From NCBI GenBank assembly GCA_001898335.1, contig MKTS01000009.1, positions 372,001 to 436,000 of the forward strand: a DNA stretch of 64,000 nucleotides, given 5' to 3'. Both the position numbers and the translations under genes were made by a program. Numbering within the stretch: position 1 is the first letter of the stretch; every line of letters starts with the position of its first letter. This DNA is from Mucilaginibacter sp. 44-25 (GTDB lineage: Bacteria; Bacteroidota; Bacteroidia; Sphingobacteriales; Sphingobacteriaceae). Positions 45,694 through 55,456 of this stretch are shown here, piece by piece. The notes beneath the pieces are model-generated. The model was not told where the DNA came from. It saw only the letters and a program-made list of their open reading frames with translations, and did not search any database.

Positions 45694-47403
45694 ATGAGTT
45701 CGCAACAGGATAACACAAACGCTGTAGAATTAAACAAATACAGCAAAACTTTTACGCAAGACCCTACCCAACCCGCAGCCCAAGCCATGCTTTACGGCAT
45801 TGGCTTAACCGATGAGGATATGAAAAAGGCGCAGGTGGGTGTTGCCAGCATGGGTTATGATGGTAATACCTGTAATATGCACCTTAATGATCTGGCCCAG
45901 TTGGTTAAACAGGGTGTTTGGGATAGTGATATGGTTGGCCTGATATTCAATACTATTGGCGTTAGCGATGGTATGGGTAACGGCACACCGGGTATGCGTT
46001 ATTCGTTGATCAGTCGTGATGTAATTGCCGATTCTATTGAAGCCATTACCGGTGCTCAGTATTACGATGGCTTGATCGCCCTGCCGGGTTGTGATAAAAA
46101 TATGCCGGGCTCTATCATCGCCATGGGGCGTTTAAACCGCCCTTCGATCATGGTATACGGTGGTACCATCCACCCTGGCCATTGGAAAGGCGAAGACCTG
46201 AACATCGTATCGGCCTTTGAAGCATTAGGTAAAAAGATAGCAGGAACCATTACGCCTGAAGATTTTATGGGTGTGATAAAAAACGCCTGCCCAAGCGCAG
46301 GTGCTTGCGGTGGCGTTTATACTGCCAATACTATGGCTGCCGCAATCGAAGCGTTAGGCATGAGCTTACCTTATTCATCAAGCAATCCTGCTTTAAGTGA
46401 TGAGAAAAAAGCCGAGTGTTTGGCTGCAGGTAAAGCTATCCGCGTACTGTTAGAGAAAGACATAAAACCAAGCGATATCATGACCCGCCAGGCATTTGAG
46501 AATGCAATGGTAGTAATTATGGTATTAGGTGGTAGCACCAATGCCGTATTGCACATGATAGCCATGGCAAAAAGTGTTGGCGTAAAGGTTACTCAGGATG
46601 ATTTCCAGGCTATTAGCGACCGGATACCGGTTTTAGCGGATATGAAGCCGAGCGGCAAATACATGATGACCGACCTGCACGCTGTTGGTGGTGTACCTGC
46701 CGTAATGAAATACTGTTTAGAACAAGGCTGGTTACATGGCGACTGCCTAACGGTTACCGGTAAAACCATTGCCGAAAACTTAGCCGATCTACCTGGTTTA
46801 GATTTCAGCAAGCAGGATATTATTTGGCCGGTTGAAAAGCCGGTTAAAGCCACCGGTCACTTGCAAATCCTTTACGGAAACCTTGCAGAAGGCGGTAGTG
46901 TAGCCAAGATCAGCGGTAAAGAAGGTGAGCGGTTCTCCGGACCAGCCCGCACGTTCGATGGGGAATTTGATCTGATAGACGGTATTACAAACGGCCGTGT
47001 TAAAGCTGGCGATGTGGTAGTTATCCGCAACGTTGGCCCTGTTGGTGCGCCTGGTATGCCCGAGATGTTAAAACCAACATCTGCTATATACGGTGCCGGT
47101 TTAGGAGCTTCAGTAGCGCTGATAACAGATGGTAGATTTAGTGGTGGCACACACGGTTTTGTGGTAGGCCATATTACACCGGAGGCTTACAAAGGTGGTG
47201 TTATCGGCTTAGTTAAAGATGACGACCTGATAGAGATAGACGCCACCACCAACAGCATCAACCTAAAAATATCTGACGAGGAACTGGCTGCCCGTAAAGC
47301 TGCCTGGACCCAGCCACCATTAAAGGTAAGCAAAGGGCTTTTATACAGATACGCAAAAACGGTAAGTAACGCAGCAGAAGGTTGCGTAACAGACGAATTA
47401 TAG
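45694..47403 (+). CDS. ilvD: Dihydroxy-acid dehydratase
   Basis: This 569-residue protein catalyses the dehydration of dihydroxyisovalerate and dihydroxymethylvalerate, the third common step of valine and isoleucine synthesis. Fe-S ligands are visible at Cys133 in GCDKNMPG and Cys199 in CPSAGACGG, with the N-terminal [10 protein letters not shown] cysteine as the third. The C-terminal [15 protein letters not shown] motif is intact. It opens an eleven-gene operon that includes every later ilv and leu step. Confidence 0.98.
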   Translation: MSSQQDNTNAVELNKYSKTFTQDPTQPAAQAMLYGIGLTDEDMKKAQVGVASMGYDGNTCNMHLNDLAQLVKQGVWDSDMVGLIFNTIGVSDGMGNGTPGMRYSLISRDVIADSIEAITGAQYYDGLIALPGCDKNMPGSIIAMGRLNRPSIMVYGGTIHPGHWKGEDLNIVSAFEALGKKIAGTITPEDFMGVIKNACPSAGACGGVYTANTMAAAIEALGMSLPYSSSNPALSDEKKAECLAAGKAIRVLLEKDIKPSDIMTRQAFENAMVVIMVLGGSTNAVLHMIAMAKSVGVKVTQDDFQAISDRIPVLADMKPSGKYMMTDLHAVGGVPAVMKYCLEQGWLHGDCLTVTGKTIAENLADLPGLDFSKQDIIWPVEKPVKATGHLQILYGNLAEGGSVAKISGKEGERFSGPARTFDGEFDLIDGITNGRVKAGDVVVIRNVGPVGAPGMPEMLKPTSAIYGAGLGASVALITDGRFSGGTHGFVVGHITPEAYKGGVIGLVKDDDLIEIDATTNSINLKISDEELAARKAAWTQPPLKVSKGLLYRYAKTVSNAAEGCVTDEL

Positions 47404-47445
47404 TCTGAACCCGAATTAAAGAATTTAAGAATTAACAGAATAAAA

Positions 47446-47480
47446 CCGGTGCAATCATAAAAAGCATCGGTGTAATCTAA
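47446..47480. repeat. Paired CGGTGyAATC repeat before ilvB
   Basis: CCGGTGCAATCATAAAA is followed by ATCGGTGTAATCTAA, two direct copies of CGGTGyAATC about 20 bases apart. The same arrangement recurs before ilvC at 50073-50110. It may be a dispersed repeat or a binding site. Confidence 0.65.
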
Positions 47481-47488
47481 GTTCACAA

Positions 47489-49240
47489 ATGGAAACACAA
47501 ACAATCACACAGGAGATCGGCGAAACCACTGCAGCAACGCAGCCTGTTTCAAAGGAATTATCAGGTTCTGAGGCTTTATTGGAGGCACTGATAGTTGAAG
47601 GTGTGGATACCATTTTTGGTTATCCGGGTGGTGCAATTATGCCCATCTATGATGCACTTTACGACTATAGCGAAAAACTGAACCACATCCTGGTCCGTCA
47701 TGAGCAAGGCGGCATCCACGCCGGCCAGGGTTATGCACGTACCTCCGGCAAAGTGGGCGTTGTGTTTGCAACAAGTGGTCCTGGCGCTACTAACCTGGTT
47801 ACCGGCCTTGCCGATGCACAGATAGATAGCACACCATTGGTTTGCATCACCGGGCAGGTATTTGCGCACCTTTTAGGTACCGATGCCTTCCAGGAAACAG
47901 ATGTAATTAACATTACCACCCCTATCACCAAATGGAATTACCAGGTTACGGATGCTACCGAAATTCCGGAAGTGATTGCTAAAGCGTTTTACATCGCGCG
48001 CAGCGGTCGCCCAGGCCCGGTGCTGATAGATATTACTAAGAACGCACAAATACAGAAATTTCAGTTTGAGGGTTATACCCCTTGCAACCATATCCGCAGC
48101 TACAGGCCAAAACCTATCGTTAGGCCGCAATACATACAGCAAGCTGCAGAATTGATCAACAACGCCAAAAAACCATTCATCATTTGGGGACAAGGCGTGA
48201 TATTAGGTAGTGCCGAAAAAGAGTTTAAAGCCTTTGTTGAGAAAAGCGGCATCCCGGCAGCATGGACCATCCTTGGTGCCGGCGCTATCCCTACTGACCA
48301 TCCGCAAAACGTGGGTATGCTGGGTATGCACGGCAATTACGGCCCTAACGTGTTAACTAACGAGTGCGATGTATTGATCGCCATAGGTATGCGTTTTGAC
48401 GACCGTGTAACAGGTCGTTTAGATAAATATGCCAAGCAGGCAAAAGTAATTCACCTGGACATTGACCCTGCCGAGATCGACAAGAACGTAAAATCGACTG
48501 TACCGGTTTGGGGCGATTGTAAAGAAACCATACCTATGCTAACCCAACTGGTTGAACAACGCCAGCATACAGAGTGGTTGAATACCTTCAATGAATATAC
48601 CCGCAAGGAAGTTGAACAGGTTATCCACGAAGAACTGAACCCATCAACAGAAGAAATGACCATGGGTGAGGTGATCAAACACCTTAACGAATTGACCAAC
48701 GGCGATGCAGTTATCGTTACCGATGTAGGCCAGCACCAAATGGTAGCTTGCCGTTATGCTAAATTCAACAACACCCGGAGTAACGTTACCAGCGGCGGTT
48801 TGGGAACTATGGGCTTTGCCCTTCCTGCGGCTATTGGTGCTAAATTTGGTGCTCAGCAGCGCGATGTTGTCGCCATCATAGGTGATGGTGGTTTCCAGAT
48901 GACTTTGCAGGAATTGGGTACCATTATGCAGACGGGCGTTAATGTCAAGATCGTTATCCTTAACAATAGGTTCCTGGGTATGGTGCGCCAGTGGCAGGAG
49001 TTGTTTAACCAGCGCCGTTATTCTTTTGTGGATATACAAAGCCCCGACTTTGTAACCGTTGCCAAAGGTTATGGCATTGCCGGTAAATCAATATCAGACC
49101 GCAGCGAACTGGAAGGTTCATTGAAAGAAATGCTGGCACATGATGGCTCTTTCCTTTTAGAAGTTTTTGTTACCAAAGAGAATAACGTTTTCCCGATGGT
49201 ACCGCAAGGTTGCAGCGTAGCAGAGATCAGGTTAAAATAA
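47489..49240 (+). CDS. ilvB: Acetolactate synthase, catalytic subunit
   Basis: This 583-residue ThDP- and FAD-dependent enzyme condenses pyruvate with pyruvate or 2-oxobutyrate. The catalytic Glu72 lies in RHEQGG, the ThDP-binding site is G-D-G-G at 465-468 with NNRFLGMVRQWQE downstream, and the LFNQRRYS region contacts herbicides in plant homologues. An extension of about 25 residues precedes the first domain. The regulatory subunit ilvN follows 52 bases later. Confidence 0.98.
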   Translation: METQTITQEIGETTAATQPVSKELSGSEALLEALIVEGVDTIFGYPGGAIMPIYDALYDYSEKLNHILVRHEQGGIHAGQGYARTSGKVGVVFATSGPGATNLVTGLADAQIDSTPLVCITGQVFAHLLGTDAFQETDVINITTPITKWNYQVTDATEIPEVIAKAFYIARSGRPGPVLIDITKNAQIQKFQFEGYTPCNHIRSYRPKPIVRPQYIQQAAELINNAKKPFIIWGQGVILGSAEKEFKAFVEKSGIPAAWTILGAGAIPTDHPQNVGMLGMHGNYGPNVLTNECDVLIAIGMRFDDRVTGRLDKYAKQAKVIHLDIDPAEIDKNVKSTVPVWGDCKETIPMLTQLVEQRQHTEWLNTFNEYTRKEVEQVIHEELNPSTEEMTMGEVIKHLNELTNGDAVIVTDVGQHQMVACRYAKFNNTRSNVTSGGLGTMGFALPAAIGAKFGAQQRDVVAIIGDGGFQMTLQELGTIMQTGVNVKIVILNNRFLGMVRQWQELFNQRRYSFVDIQSPDFVTVAKGYGIAGKSISDRSELEGSLKEMLAHDGSFLLEVFVTKENNVFPMVPQGCSVAEIRLK

Positions 49241-49245
49241 GTAAT

Positions 49246-49354
49246 GCCTCACCTAAATCCTCGCCAAAGGAGAGGACTTAAATAAAAAAGAGATGGAAAA
49301 TAAAAATCAAGCCAATAATACTTCCCTCTCCCCTGGAGAGGGCCAGGGTGAGGC
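49246..49354. repeat. Inverted pair of GCCTCACC/CCCTCTCC palindromic units spanning the ilvN start
   Basis: GCCTCACC at 49246-49253, followed by a CTCGCCAAAGGAGAGG palindrome, faces a second unit, CCCTCTCCCCTGGAGAGGG at 49324-49342, which ends in GGTGAGGC at 49347-49354. The outer 8-base ends are exact reverse complements. The second unit lies inside the ilvN reading frame and codes for residues about 11-21. Confidence 0.75.
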
Positions 49355-49940
49355 TAAGCAGGAATTTAACATCACGGTTTATACCGAAAACCAGATAGGT
49401 TTACTAAACCGGATAGCTATTATATTTACCCGCAGAAAAATAAATATCGACAGTTTAAACACTTCTCCATCAGAGATTGATAGTATTCACCGTTTTAATA
49501 TTGTGATCACTGAGTCGGAAGAAGTAGTGCGTAAGCTAACCCGCCAGATAGAGAAGCAGGTAGAAGTACTAAAAGTGTACTACCATACCAATGCCGACGT
49601 AGTTTGGCAGGAGTTAGCGCTGTACAAAGTATCTACCGATGTAATTGCGGAAAAAGTTAGCGTTGAGCGTTTGCTTCGCGAAAATGGCGCACGCGCGGTA
49701 ACTATCCGTAAGGATTACACCGTGTTTGAGGCAACCGGCCATCGCGAGGAAACCGATAATCTCATCAAAATTCTTCAGCCTTACGGCCTGATCGAGTTTG
49801 TACGCAGCGCCCGTGTAGCTATTATCAAGGATAGCGAAGGCTTCAACAGCAAGTTGCGCGAGTTTGAGCGCCTTGAACCGGGCGAAGAGGTGATAGAAAA
49901 CGAATACCTTAACCAGGGACAAAAGGTGTTTACGATGTAA
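49293..49940 (+). CDS. ilvN: Acetolactate synthase, regulatory subunit
   Basis: This is a 215-residue protein. An ACT domain begins near residue 25 (FNITVYTENQIGLLNRIAIIF, RRKINIDSLN) and binds valine for feedback control; a second ACT-like half follows (ERLLRENGARAVTIR). The length is above the roughly 160-180 of many IlvN/IlvH, partly because of a C-terminal extension and partly because of about 24 N-terminal residues. Those N-terminal residues (LSPGEGQGEAK) are encoded by an intergenic palindromic repeat. No in-frame start exists between them and the ACT domain, so the ATG at 49293 must be used. Confidence 0.95.
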   Translation: MENKNQANNTSLSPGEGQGEAKQEFNITVYTENQIGLLNRIAIIFTRRKINIDSLNTSPSEIDSIHRFNIVITESEEVVRKLTRQIEKQVEVLKVYYHTNADVVWQELALYKVSTDVIAEKVSVERLLRENGARAVTIRKDYTVFEATGHREETDNLIKILQPYGLIEFVRSARVAIIKDSEGFNSKLREFERLEPGEEVIENEYLNQGQKVFTM

Positions 49941-49946
49941 AAAGCA

Positions 49947-50028
49947 CGTCATTGCGAGGTACGACGCAACCTAACAGGGCAATTATTCGGATATGATGAG
50001 ATCGCCGCGCTACACCCGCAATAACACG
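49947..50028. repeat. Degenerate GTCATTGCGAG-type palindromic element before ilvC
   Basis: CGTCATTGCGAGG at the left and CGCAATAACACG at the right are imperfect inverted ends. The body has diverged from the complete copy at 51241-51322. Confidence 0.6.
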
Positions 50029-50072
50029 CAAGAGAACAATTAAGTAACTATTTAAACGAACTATACAACTAT

Positions 50073-50110
50073 CATCGGTGCAAATCATTAAAACAACCGG
50101 TGTAATCAAG
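50073..50110. repeat. Paired CGGTGyAATC repeat before ilvC
   Basis: TCGGTGCAAATCATTAAAA is followed by CCGGTGTAATCAAG, the same two-unit arrangement seen at 47446-47480 before ilvB. The element ends 15 bases before the ilvC ATG. Confidence 0.65.
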
Positions 50111-50125
50111 TAAAAACAAAAAACA

Positions 50126-51184
50126 ATGGCAAAACTAAATTTCGGCGGTACTGAAGAGAATGTAGTAACCCGCGAGGAGTTTCCTTTAGCAAAAGCTCAG
50201 GAAGTATTAAAAAATGAAACCGTGGCCGTAATTGGTTATGGTGTACAAGGCCCTGGCCAGGCGCTAAACCAAAAAGATAACGGTATTAACGTTATTGTTG
50301 GTCAGCGTAAAGATTCAAAATCATGGGATAAAGCGGTAAGCGATGGCTTTGTGCCGGGCGAAACCCTTTTTGAAATTGAAGAAGCTTTAGAGCGCGGTAC
50401 CATCATTTGCTACCTGCTTAGCGATGCTGCCCAGATTGAACTTTGGCCAACTGTTAAAAAGCACTTAACTCCCGGCAAAGCGCTTTATTTCTCTCACGGT
50501 TTCGGTATCACTTTTAAAGAGCAAACCGGCATCATCCCTCCTGCTGATGTGGATGTATTTCTGGTTGCCCCTAAAGGTTCAGGTACCTCATTACGCCGTA
50601 TGTTTCTGCAAGGCCGTGGCTTAAACTCAAGCTACGCTATCTTCCAGGATGCCACAGGTAAAGCACAGGAGCGCGTTATCGCGTTAGGTATTGCAGTAGG
50701 CAGCGGTTACTTGTTTGAAACCGACTTCAAAAAAGAAGTATATAGCGACCTTACAGGCGAGCGTGGTACTTTGATGGGTTGTGTGCAGGGTATCTTCGCT
50801 GCACAGTACGATGTATTACGCAGCAAAGGCCATTCTCCTTCTGAAGCTTTCAATGAAACTGTTGAGGAATTAACACAGTCATTAATGCCATTAGTAGCAG
50901 AGAACGGTATGGACTGGATGTATGCAAATTGTTCTACCACTGCACAACGCGGTGCGTTAGACTGGTGGAAAGAGTTCCGCGATGCTACTAAACCGGTATT
51001 TGAGAAACTATACGATAGCGTTGCTACCGGTAAAGAATCTCAGCGTTCTATCGACTCAAACAGCCAGCCTGATTACCGTGAGAAATTGAACGAAGAATTA
51101 CGTGAATTACGCGAAAGCGAAATGTGGCAAGCAGGCAAAACAGTACGCAGCTTACGCCCTGAGAACCAGGCGGTAGAAGCGTAA
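50126..51184 (+). CDS. ilvC: Ketol-acid reductoisomerase
   Basis: This 352-residue class I enzyme isomerises and reduces acetolactate with NAD(P)H. The cofactor-binding G-Y-G-V-Q-G-P-G is at residues 37-44, followed by VGQRKDSKSWDKA. The metal-binding Glu/Asp residues lie in the C-terminal knotted domain (SDLTGERGTLMG; NETVEELTQSLMP). Ser and Arg after the second strand (GQRKDSKS) would favour NADPH. Spacers on both sides carry repeats. Confidence 0.98.
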   Translation: MAKLNFGGTEENVVTREEFPLAKAQEVLKNETVAVIGYGVQGPGQALNQKDNGINVIVGQRKDSKSWDKAVSDGFVPGETLFEIEEALERGTIICYLLSDAAQIELWPTVKKHLTPGKALYFSHGFGITFKEQTGIIPPADVDVFLVAPKGSGTSLRRMFLQGRGLNSSYAIFQDATGKAQERVIALGIAVGSGYLFETDFKKEVYSDLTGERGTLMGCVQGIFAAQYDVLRSKGHSPSEAFNETVEELTQSLMPLVAENGMDWMYANCSTTAQRGALDWWKEFRDATKPVFEKLYDSVATGKESQRSIDSNSQPDYREKLNEELRELRESEMWQAGKTVRSLRPENQAVEA

Positions 51185-51240
51185 TAAGGTTAAAGCTTAA
51201 AGGTAAAAGGCTAAAGCCGATTATCAAAGCCAAACCACTA

Positions 51241-51322
51241 TGTCATTGCGAGCGATAGCGAGGCAATCTCAGCACATCCAACAGGATTGTCCTCCGAGAT
51301 TGCTTCGTTCCTCGCAATGACA
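51241..51322. repeat. Complete GTCATTGCGAG palindromic repeat before leuC
   Basis: The ends TGTCATTGCGAG and CTCGCAATGACA are perfect 12-base inverted repeats. Inside, GGCAATCTC is answered by GAGATTGCTTC, so the whole 82 bases can fold into one long hairpin. It is a non-coding, MITE-like dispersed element lying 22 bases before leuC. Confidence 0.85.
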
Positions 51323-51344
51323 TATTTTTATAAAAATAAAAACC

Positions 51345-52760
51345 ATGGGACAAACATTATTTGATAAGATCTGGGATGCGCACGTCGTCAGTAGCGCTGA
51401 AGGCTTCCCGGATATCTTGTACATCGACACGCACTTTATTCACGAAGTAACCAGTCCGCAGGCATTTGATGGTTTGCGTAAGAGAGGGTTACCGGTTTTC
51501 AGGCCGCAACAAACCGTTGCCACGGCCGACCACAACGTCCCCACCTGGGACCAGCACCTGCCCATTAAAGAAGAACTTTCCCGATACCAGGTAGATATGC
51601 TTACCAAAAACTGTAAAGAATTCGGCATCGAGCTTTACGGTCTGGGGCATCCTTACCAGGGTATCGTCCACGTTATAGGCCCTGAACTGGGCATCACCCG
51701 CCCAGGCGGTACATATGTTTGCGGCGACAGCCATACTTCAACACATGGCGCTTTTGGTGCCATAGCTTTTGGTATAGGCACATCGCAGGTTGAACAGGTT
51801 TTGGCTACCCAATGCCTGCTGCAATCGCGCCCTAAGCGTATGAAAATTGAAGTGAACGGTAAACTGCAAAAAGGTGTTGGTGCAAAGGATATCATCCTTT
51901 ACATCATTGCTCAAATTTCTGCCGCAGGCGGCACCGGCTATGCTGTTGAGTACGCTGGTGATACCATCCGCTCTTTAAGCATGGAAGGCCGCATGACCAT
52001 CTGTAATATGAGCATTGAGATGGGCGCCCGTTGCGGATTGATCGCTCCTGACGAAACTACCATTAACTACGTTAAAGGCCGTGAGTTTGCGCCAAAAGGC
52101 GAAGAGTGGGATAAAGCAGTTGCTTACTGGCAAACGCTGTATTCTGATGAGGATGCAGAGTTTGATAGCGTACTAAGCTTCCGCGCCGAAGATATTGAAC
52201 CGATGATCACCTACGGTACTAACCCGGGCATGGGCATCGGTGTTACTCAACACGTACCTGAGACTGCTTCTTTAGATATAAAAGAGCAAGTATCATACAA
52301 GAAAGCCCTTGATTACATGGGCTTGCATGATGATGAACAATTGTTAGGCAAACCTATTGATTACGTATTCATCGGCAGTTGTACCAATTCACGTATAGAA
52401 GACCTGCGCCAGGTGGCCGAATTTGTAAAAGGCAAACACAAGGCAGATAACGTTACTGTATGGGTTGTTCCCGGCTCAAAACAAGTACAGGAGCAAGCCA
52501 TCCGCGAAGGCTTGGACAAGATCTTTAACGAAGCAGGCTTCCCGCTTCGCGAACCGGGTTGCAGCGCCTGTTTGGGTATGAACGAGGACAAGATTCCAGC
52601 AGGTAAATACTGCGTATCTACCTCAAACAGAAACTTTGAAGGCAGACAAGGCCCTAATAGCCGCACCTTCCTGGCCAGCCCGCTAACCGCGGCCGCAAGT
52701 GCCATTACAGGCAAGGTTACGGATATAAGAGAGTTTTTAAAGGAAGAGGAATTGGTTTAA
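51345..52760 (+). CDS. leuC: 3-isopropylmalate dehydratase, large subunit
   Basis: This 471-residue aconitase-family protein binds a [4Fe-4S] cluster; its cysteines are visible in GSCTNSR and in the [11 protein letters not shown] pair. [21 protein letters not shown] is intact. With LeuD it isomerises 2- to 3-isopropylmalate through isopropylmaleate. It follows a complete palindromic repeat, and a second copy separates it from leuD. Confidence 0.98.
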   Translation: MGQTLFDKIWDAHVVSSAEGFPDILYIDTHFIHEVTSPQAFDGLRKRGLPVFRPQQTVATADHNVPTWDQHLPIKEELSRYQVDMLTKNCKEFGIELYGLGHPYQGIVHVIGPELGITRPGGTYVCGDSHTSTHGAFGAIAFGIGTSQVEQVLATQCLLQSRPKRMKIEVNGKLQKGVGAKDIILYIIAQISAAGGTGYAVEYAGDTIRSLSMEGRMTICNMSIEMGARCGLIAPDETTINYVKGREFAPKGEEWDKAVAYWQTLYSDEDAEFDSVLSFRAEDIEPMITYGTNPGMGIGVTQHVPETASLDIKEQVSYKKALDYMGLHDDEQLLGKPIDYVFIGSCTNSRIEDLRQVAEFVKGKHKADNVTVWVVPGSKQVQEQAIREGLDKIFNEAGFPLREPGCSACLGMNEDKIPAGKYCVSTSNRNFEGRQGPNSRTFLASPLTAAASAITGKVTDIREFLKEEELV

Positions 52761-52766
52761 CCACCA

Positions 52767-52848
52767 TGTCATTGCGAGGAAGGAAGCAATCTCATAGGTC
52801 AATCCTCTTGAATGTGCTGAGATTGCCACGCTATCGATGCCAATGACA
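52767..52848. repeat. GTCATTGCGAG palindromic repeat between leuC and leuD
   Basis: TGTCATTGCGAGG on the left faces GCCAATGACA on the right, with GCAATCTC and GAGATTGC inside. It is a slightly decayed copy of the element at 51241-51322. Two in-frame ATG codons upstream of leuD lie in or at its right end, which argues against them as true starts. Confidence 0.8.
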
Positions 52849-52863
52849 CAAACGAAAACAACA

Positions 52864-53451
52864 ATGGCGACTAAAATATTTAAACACATACAAACAACGG
52901 TGGTGCCCCTGGCAATCGAGAACATCGATACCGACCAGATCATTCCGGCCCGTTTTTTAAAGGCCACCACTCGTGAGGGTTTTGGCAATAACCTGTTCCG
53001 CGATTGGCGCTTTGATGAGAACGACCAACCGAAGCCCGATTTTGTGCTGAACAATCCGACCTACAGTGGTAAAGTATTGGTAGCAGGCAAAAACTTCGGT
53101 TGCGGTAGCAGTCGTGAGCATGCTGCCTGGGCCATTGCCGATTATGGCTTTGACGCAGTAGTAAGCAGCTTTTTTGCAGATATTTTTAAGGGTAACGCCC
53201 TTAATAATGGCTTGCTGCCCGTACAGGTAAGCGATGATTTCCTTCAAAAGATATTTGATGCGGTAGCTGCGGATCACACTGCTGAAGTGGAGATCGATCT
53301 TGAAAATCAGTATATCAAGATCTCCGCCACCGGCGAGCAGGAAAACTTTGAGGTTAACCCTTACAAAAAAGCCTGTATGATAAACGGCTATGACGATATC
53401 GACTACATCCTGAGCCAAAAAAATAAAATAGAGGAATTTGAAGTAAGGTGA
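52864..53451 (+). CDS. leuD: 3-isopropylmalate dehydratase, small subunit
   Basis: This protein has 195 residues from the ATG at 52864 (MATKIFKHI). Earlier ATGs at 52837 and 52843 in the same frame fall in the repeat element and would add an unrelated T-Q-T-K-T-T stretch. The swivelling-domain signature [13 protein letters not shown], with the active-site residues, is complete, and [12 protein letters not shown] is typical. It forms the heterodimer with LeuC. Confidence 0.97.
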   Translation: MATKIFKHIQTTVVPLAIENIDTDQIIPARFLKATTREGFGNNLFRDWRFDENDQPKPDFVLNNPTYSGKVLVAGKNFGCGSSREHAAWAIADYGFDAVVSSFFADIFKGNALNNGLLPVQVSDDFLQKIFDAVAADHTAEVEIDLENQYIKISATGEQENFEVNPYKKACMINGYDDIDYILSQKNKIEEFEVR

Positions 53452-53495
53452 AAGGTTAAAGCCAAAAGGCAACGACCTAATGATTCAATGACCCA

Positions 53496-54296
53496 ATGAC
53501 CGTAGAACAAAAAGAGATAAAACGCGACGGAAAAGGCACTGCAAAACTGTTTGATGAGCGCAGTTTGGCGGCTGATTATGCCACTTTACAGCCGCTATTA
53601 AAACAGGGGCTGCGCGTGCTTGATGTAGGTTGCGGTACAGGTGCCATATCAAAAGATATTGCAAAGCTGGTTGGGCCGACGGGCAGGGTTATTGGCATCG
53701 ATAACACCGAATACTTTATTGAAAGCGGCAGGGAAACCTACGCTGATGTAGAAAACCTCGAGCTCTATCACGCTGATCTTTACACTTACGAACCGGAAGA
53801 GAAGTTCGACCTGATAGTAAGTGCAAGAACACTGCAATGGCTAAGCGATCCGCAAGGCGCGGTAAACAAACTTAAAAGCTTGTTGCAACCAGGCGGAACA
53901 CTATCTATCCTCGATTATAATCATGAGGCCTTAGAATGGCAGCCTGAACCGCCTGCAAGTATGCGGAAGTTTTATGCTACCTTCCTAAGATGGCGCTCTG
54001 AGGCCGGCATGGATAATAGGATGGCTGATAGCTTACCAGAGCTTTTTATGGAAGCAGGTTTGCAGGATATTGAAGTACTTGAGGCAAACGAGATGTACAA
54101 AAGAGGTGAAGATAATTTTAAGCACAAGGCAGGCATTTGGTCGTCTGTTGCGCAAATGAATCAGATAGTTGATGAAGGCTACATCAGCAACACCGACCGC
54201 CTTAAAGCAATTGAAGAGTACAATAACTGGATACCAACCCACGCACAACAAATGGTAATGAAACTTAAAGAAGTGCGCGGAATTAATAAAAATTAA
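53496..54296 (+). CDS. Class I SAM-dependent methyltransferase in the leucine operon (Tam-like)
   Basis: This 266-residue protein has motif I D-V-G-C-G-T-G at residues 43-49, the acidic strand end GIDNTEYF, and motif IV region FDLIVSARTLQWLSDP, where the Trp resembles the HW/QW of trans-aconitate methyltransferases. A helical C-terminal region with two Trp-rich segments follows. It sits between leuD and leuB, 44 bases from leuD. The substrate is unknown; a small polycarboxylate of the leucine branch is a context-based guess. It is different from, and only loosely similar to, the second methyltransferase at 55457. Confidence 0.88.
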   Translation: MTVEQKEIKRDGKGTAKLFDERSLAADYATLQPLLKQGLRVLDVGCGTGAISKDIAKLVGPTGRVIGIDNTEYFIESGRETYADVENLELYHADLYTYEPEEKFDLIVSARTLQWLSDPQGAVNKLKSLLQPGGTLSILDYNHEALEWQPEPPASMRKFYATFLRWRSEAGMDNRMADSLPELFMEAGLQDIEVLEANEMYKRGEDNFKHKAGIWSSVAQMNQIVDEGYISNTDRLKAIEEYNNWIPTHAQQMVMKLKEVRGINKN

Positions 54297-54332
54297 CACA
54301 ACAAAAATCCCCCCTTTAAGGGGTATGGTGGC

Positions 54333-55409
54333 ATGGGAGTTAAAAAACACATATTAGTAATACCGGGCGACGGTATTGGCCCCGAGGTAACAACCTGGGG
54401 TAAAGCAGTTTTAGAGAAAATTAGTGCCGATTTTGGCCATGAGTTTACATTTGACGAGGCGCTGATGGGCCACGCCGGTATCGAGGCTACGGGTAATCCG
54501 CTGCCTGATGAAACGCTTGAGAAAGCAAAGGCAAGCGATGCAATCCTGTTTGGTGCAATCGGTCATATCAAATATGATAATGATCCATCTGCAAAGGTTC
54601 GCCCTGAACAGGGTTTATTAAAGATCCGTAAGGAACTGGGCTTGTATGCTAATCTTCGCCCTATCATGCTGTTTGATGAGCTTTTAGATGCATCGAGCCT
54701 TAAACCGGAGATACTGCGCGGTACTGATATCTTGTTTTTCCGTGAATTGACCGGTGACGTTTATTTCGGCGAAAAGAAACGCAGCGAAGACCGCAATACA
54801 GCTTCTGACCTGATGGTGTATTCACGCTACGAAGTTGAGCGTATCGCCATTAAAGCATATGAAGCAGCACGCGTACGCGGCAAGAGATTATGTTCGGTAG
54901 ATAAAGCCAACGTTTTAGAGTCCTCACGCCTGTGGCGCGAGGTAGTGCAGGAAATTGCCAAACAATATCCTGATGTGGAAACCGAGCACATGTTCATCGA
55001 TAACGCGGCAATGCAACTGGTTAAAAACCCTAAGAAGTTTGATGTGGTATTAACCGCCAACCTTTTTGGTGATATCCTTACAGATGAAGCATCGCAGATA
55101 GCAGGCTCTATGGGTATGCTGGCATCAGCTTCGGTTGGGGATGGCACTGGCTTCTTTGAGCCTATCCATGGTTCGGCACATGATATTGCCGGGCAGGACA
55201 AGGCTAATCCGCTGGCCTCTATCCTATCGGTAGCATTGATGCTGGAGATCAGTTTCGGACTAAAGGAAGAAGCCAAAAAAATCACCGACGCTATTGACAA
55301 AACCTTGAAAGAAGGTTACCGCACCGGCGACATTGCCGATGCCAACACCGATAAAGCGAAGATATTAGGCACCAAAGCCATGGGGCAAAAAGTGCTGGAG
55401 TATTTGTAG
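54333..55409 (+). CDS. leuB: 3-isopropylmalate dehydrogenase
   Basis: This 358-residue protein oxidatively decarboxylates 3-isopropylmalate with NAD. It has the start HILVIPGDGIGPEVT, the substrate-binding Arg segments RPEQGLLKIRKEL and LRP, RELTGDVYFG, the metal-binding Asp in LTANLFGDILTDEAS, and the NAD loop GSAHDIAGQ. The spacer before it contains a CCCCTTTAAGGGG palindrome and the one after it a CCATGG palindrome. Confidence 0.98.
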   Translation: MGVKKHILVIPGDGIGPEVTTWGKAVLEKISADFGHEFTFDEALMGHAGIEATGNPLPDETLEKAKASDAILFGAIGHIKYDNDPSAKVRPEQGLLKIRKELGLYANLRPIMLFDELLDASSLKPEILRGTDILFFRELTGDVYFGEKKRSEDRNTASDLMVYSRYEVERIAIKAYEAARVRGKRLCSVDKANVLESSRLWREVVQEIAKQYPDVETEHMFIDNAAMQLVKNPKKFDVVLTANLFGDILTDEASQIAGSMGMLASASVGDGTGFFEPIHGSAHDIAGQDKANPLASILSVALMLEISFGLKEEAKKITDAIDKTLKEGYRTGDIADANTDKAKILGTKAMGQKVLEYL

Positions 55410-55412
55410 AAG

Positions 55413-55445
55413 AGTCCATGGATTATAGACCATGGACCATGGACT
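55413..55445. repeat. AGTCCATGG palindrome between leuB and the second methyltransferase gene
   Basis: AGTCCATGG at 55413-55421 and CCATGGACT at 55437-55445 are exact reverse complements, with a third CCATGG copy between them. It is one more distinct spacer repeat in this operon. Confidence 0.65.
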
Positions 55446-55456
55446 AAACGAAGTTT

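Noticed and set aside
52957..53472. 171-codon open frame antisense to leuD
   Set aside because: It lies wholly opposite a well-supported enzyme gene and shows no recognisable domain; it is a by-product of codon use.
54827..55300. 157-codon open frame antisense to leuB
   Set aside because: It is fully covered by leuB, is low in complexity, rich in Ser/Ala, and without motifs.
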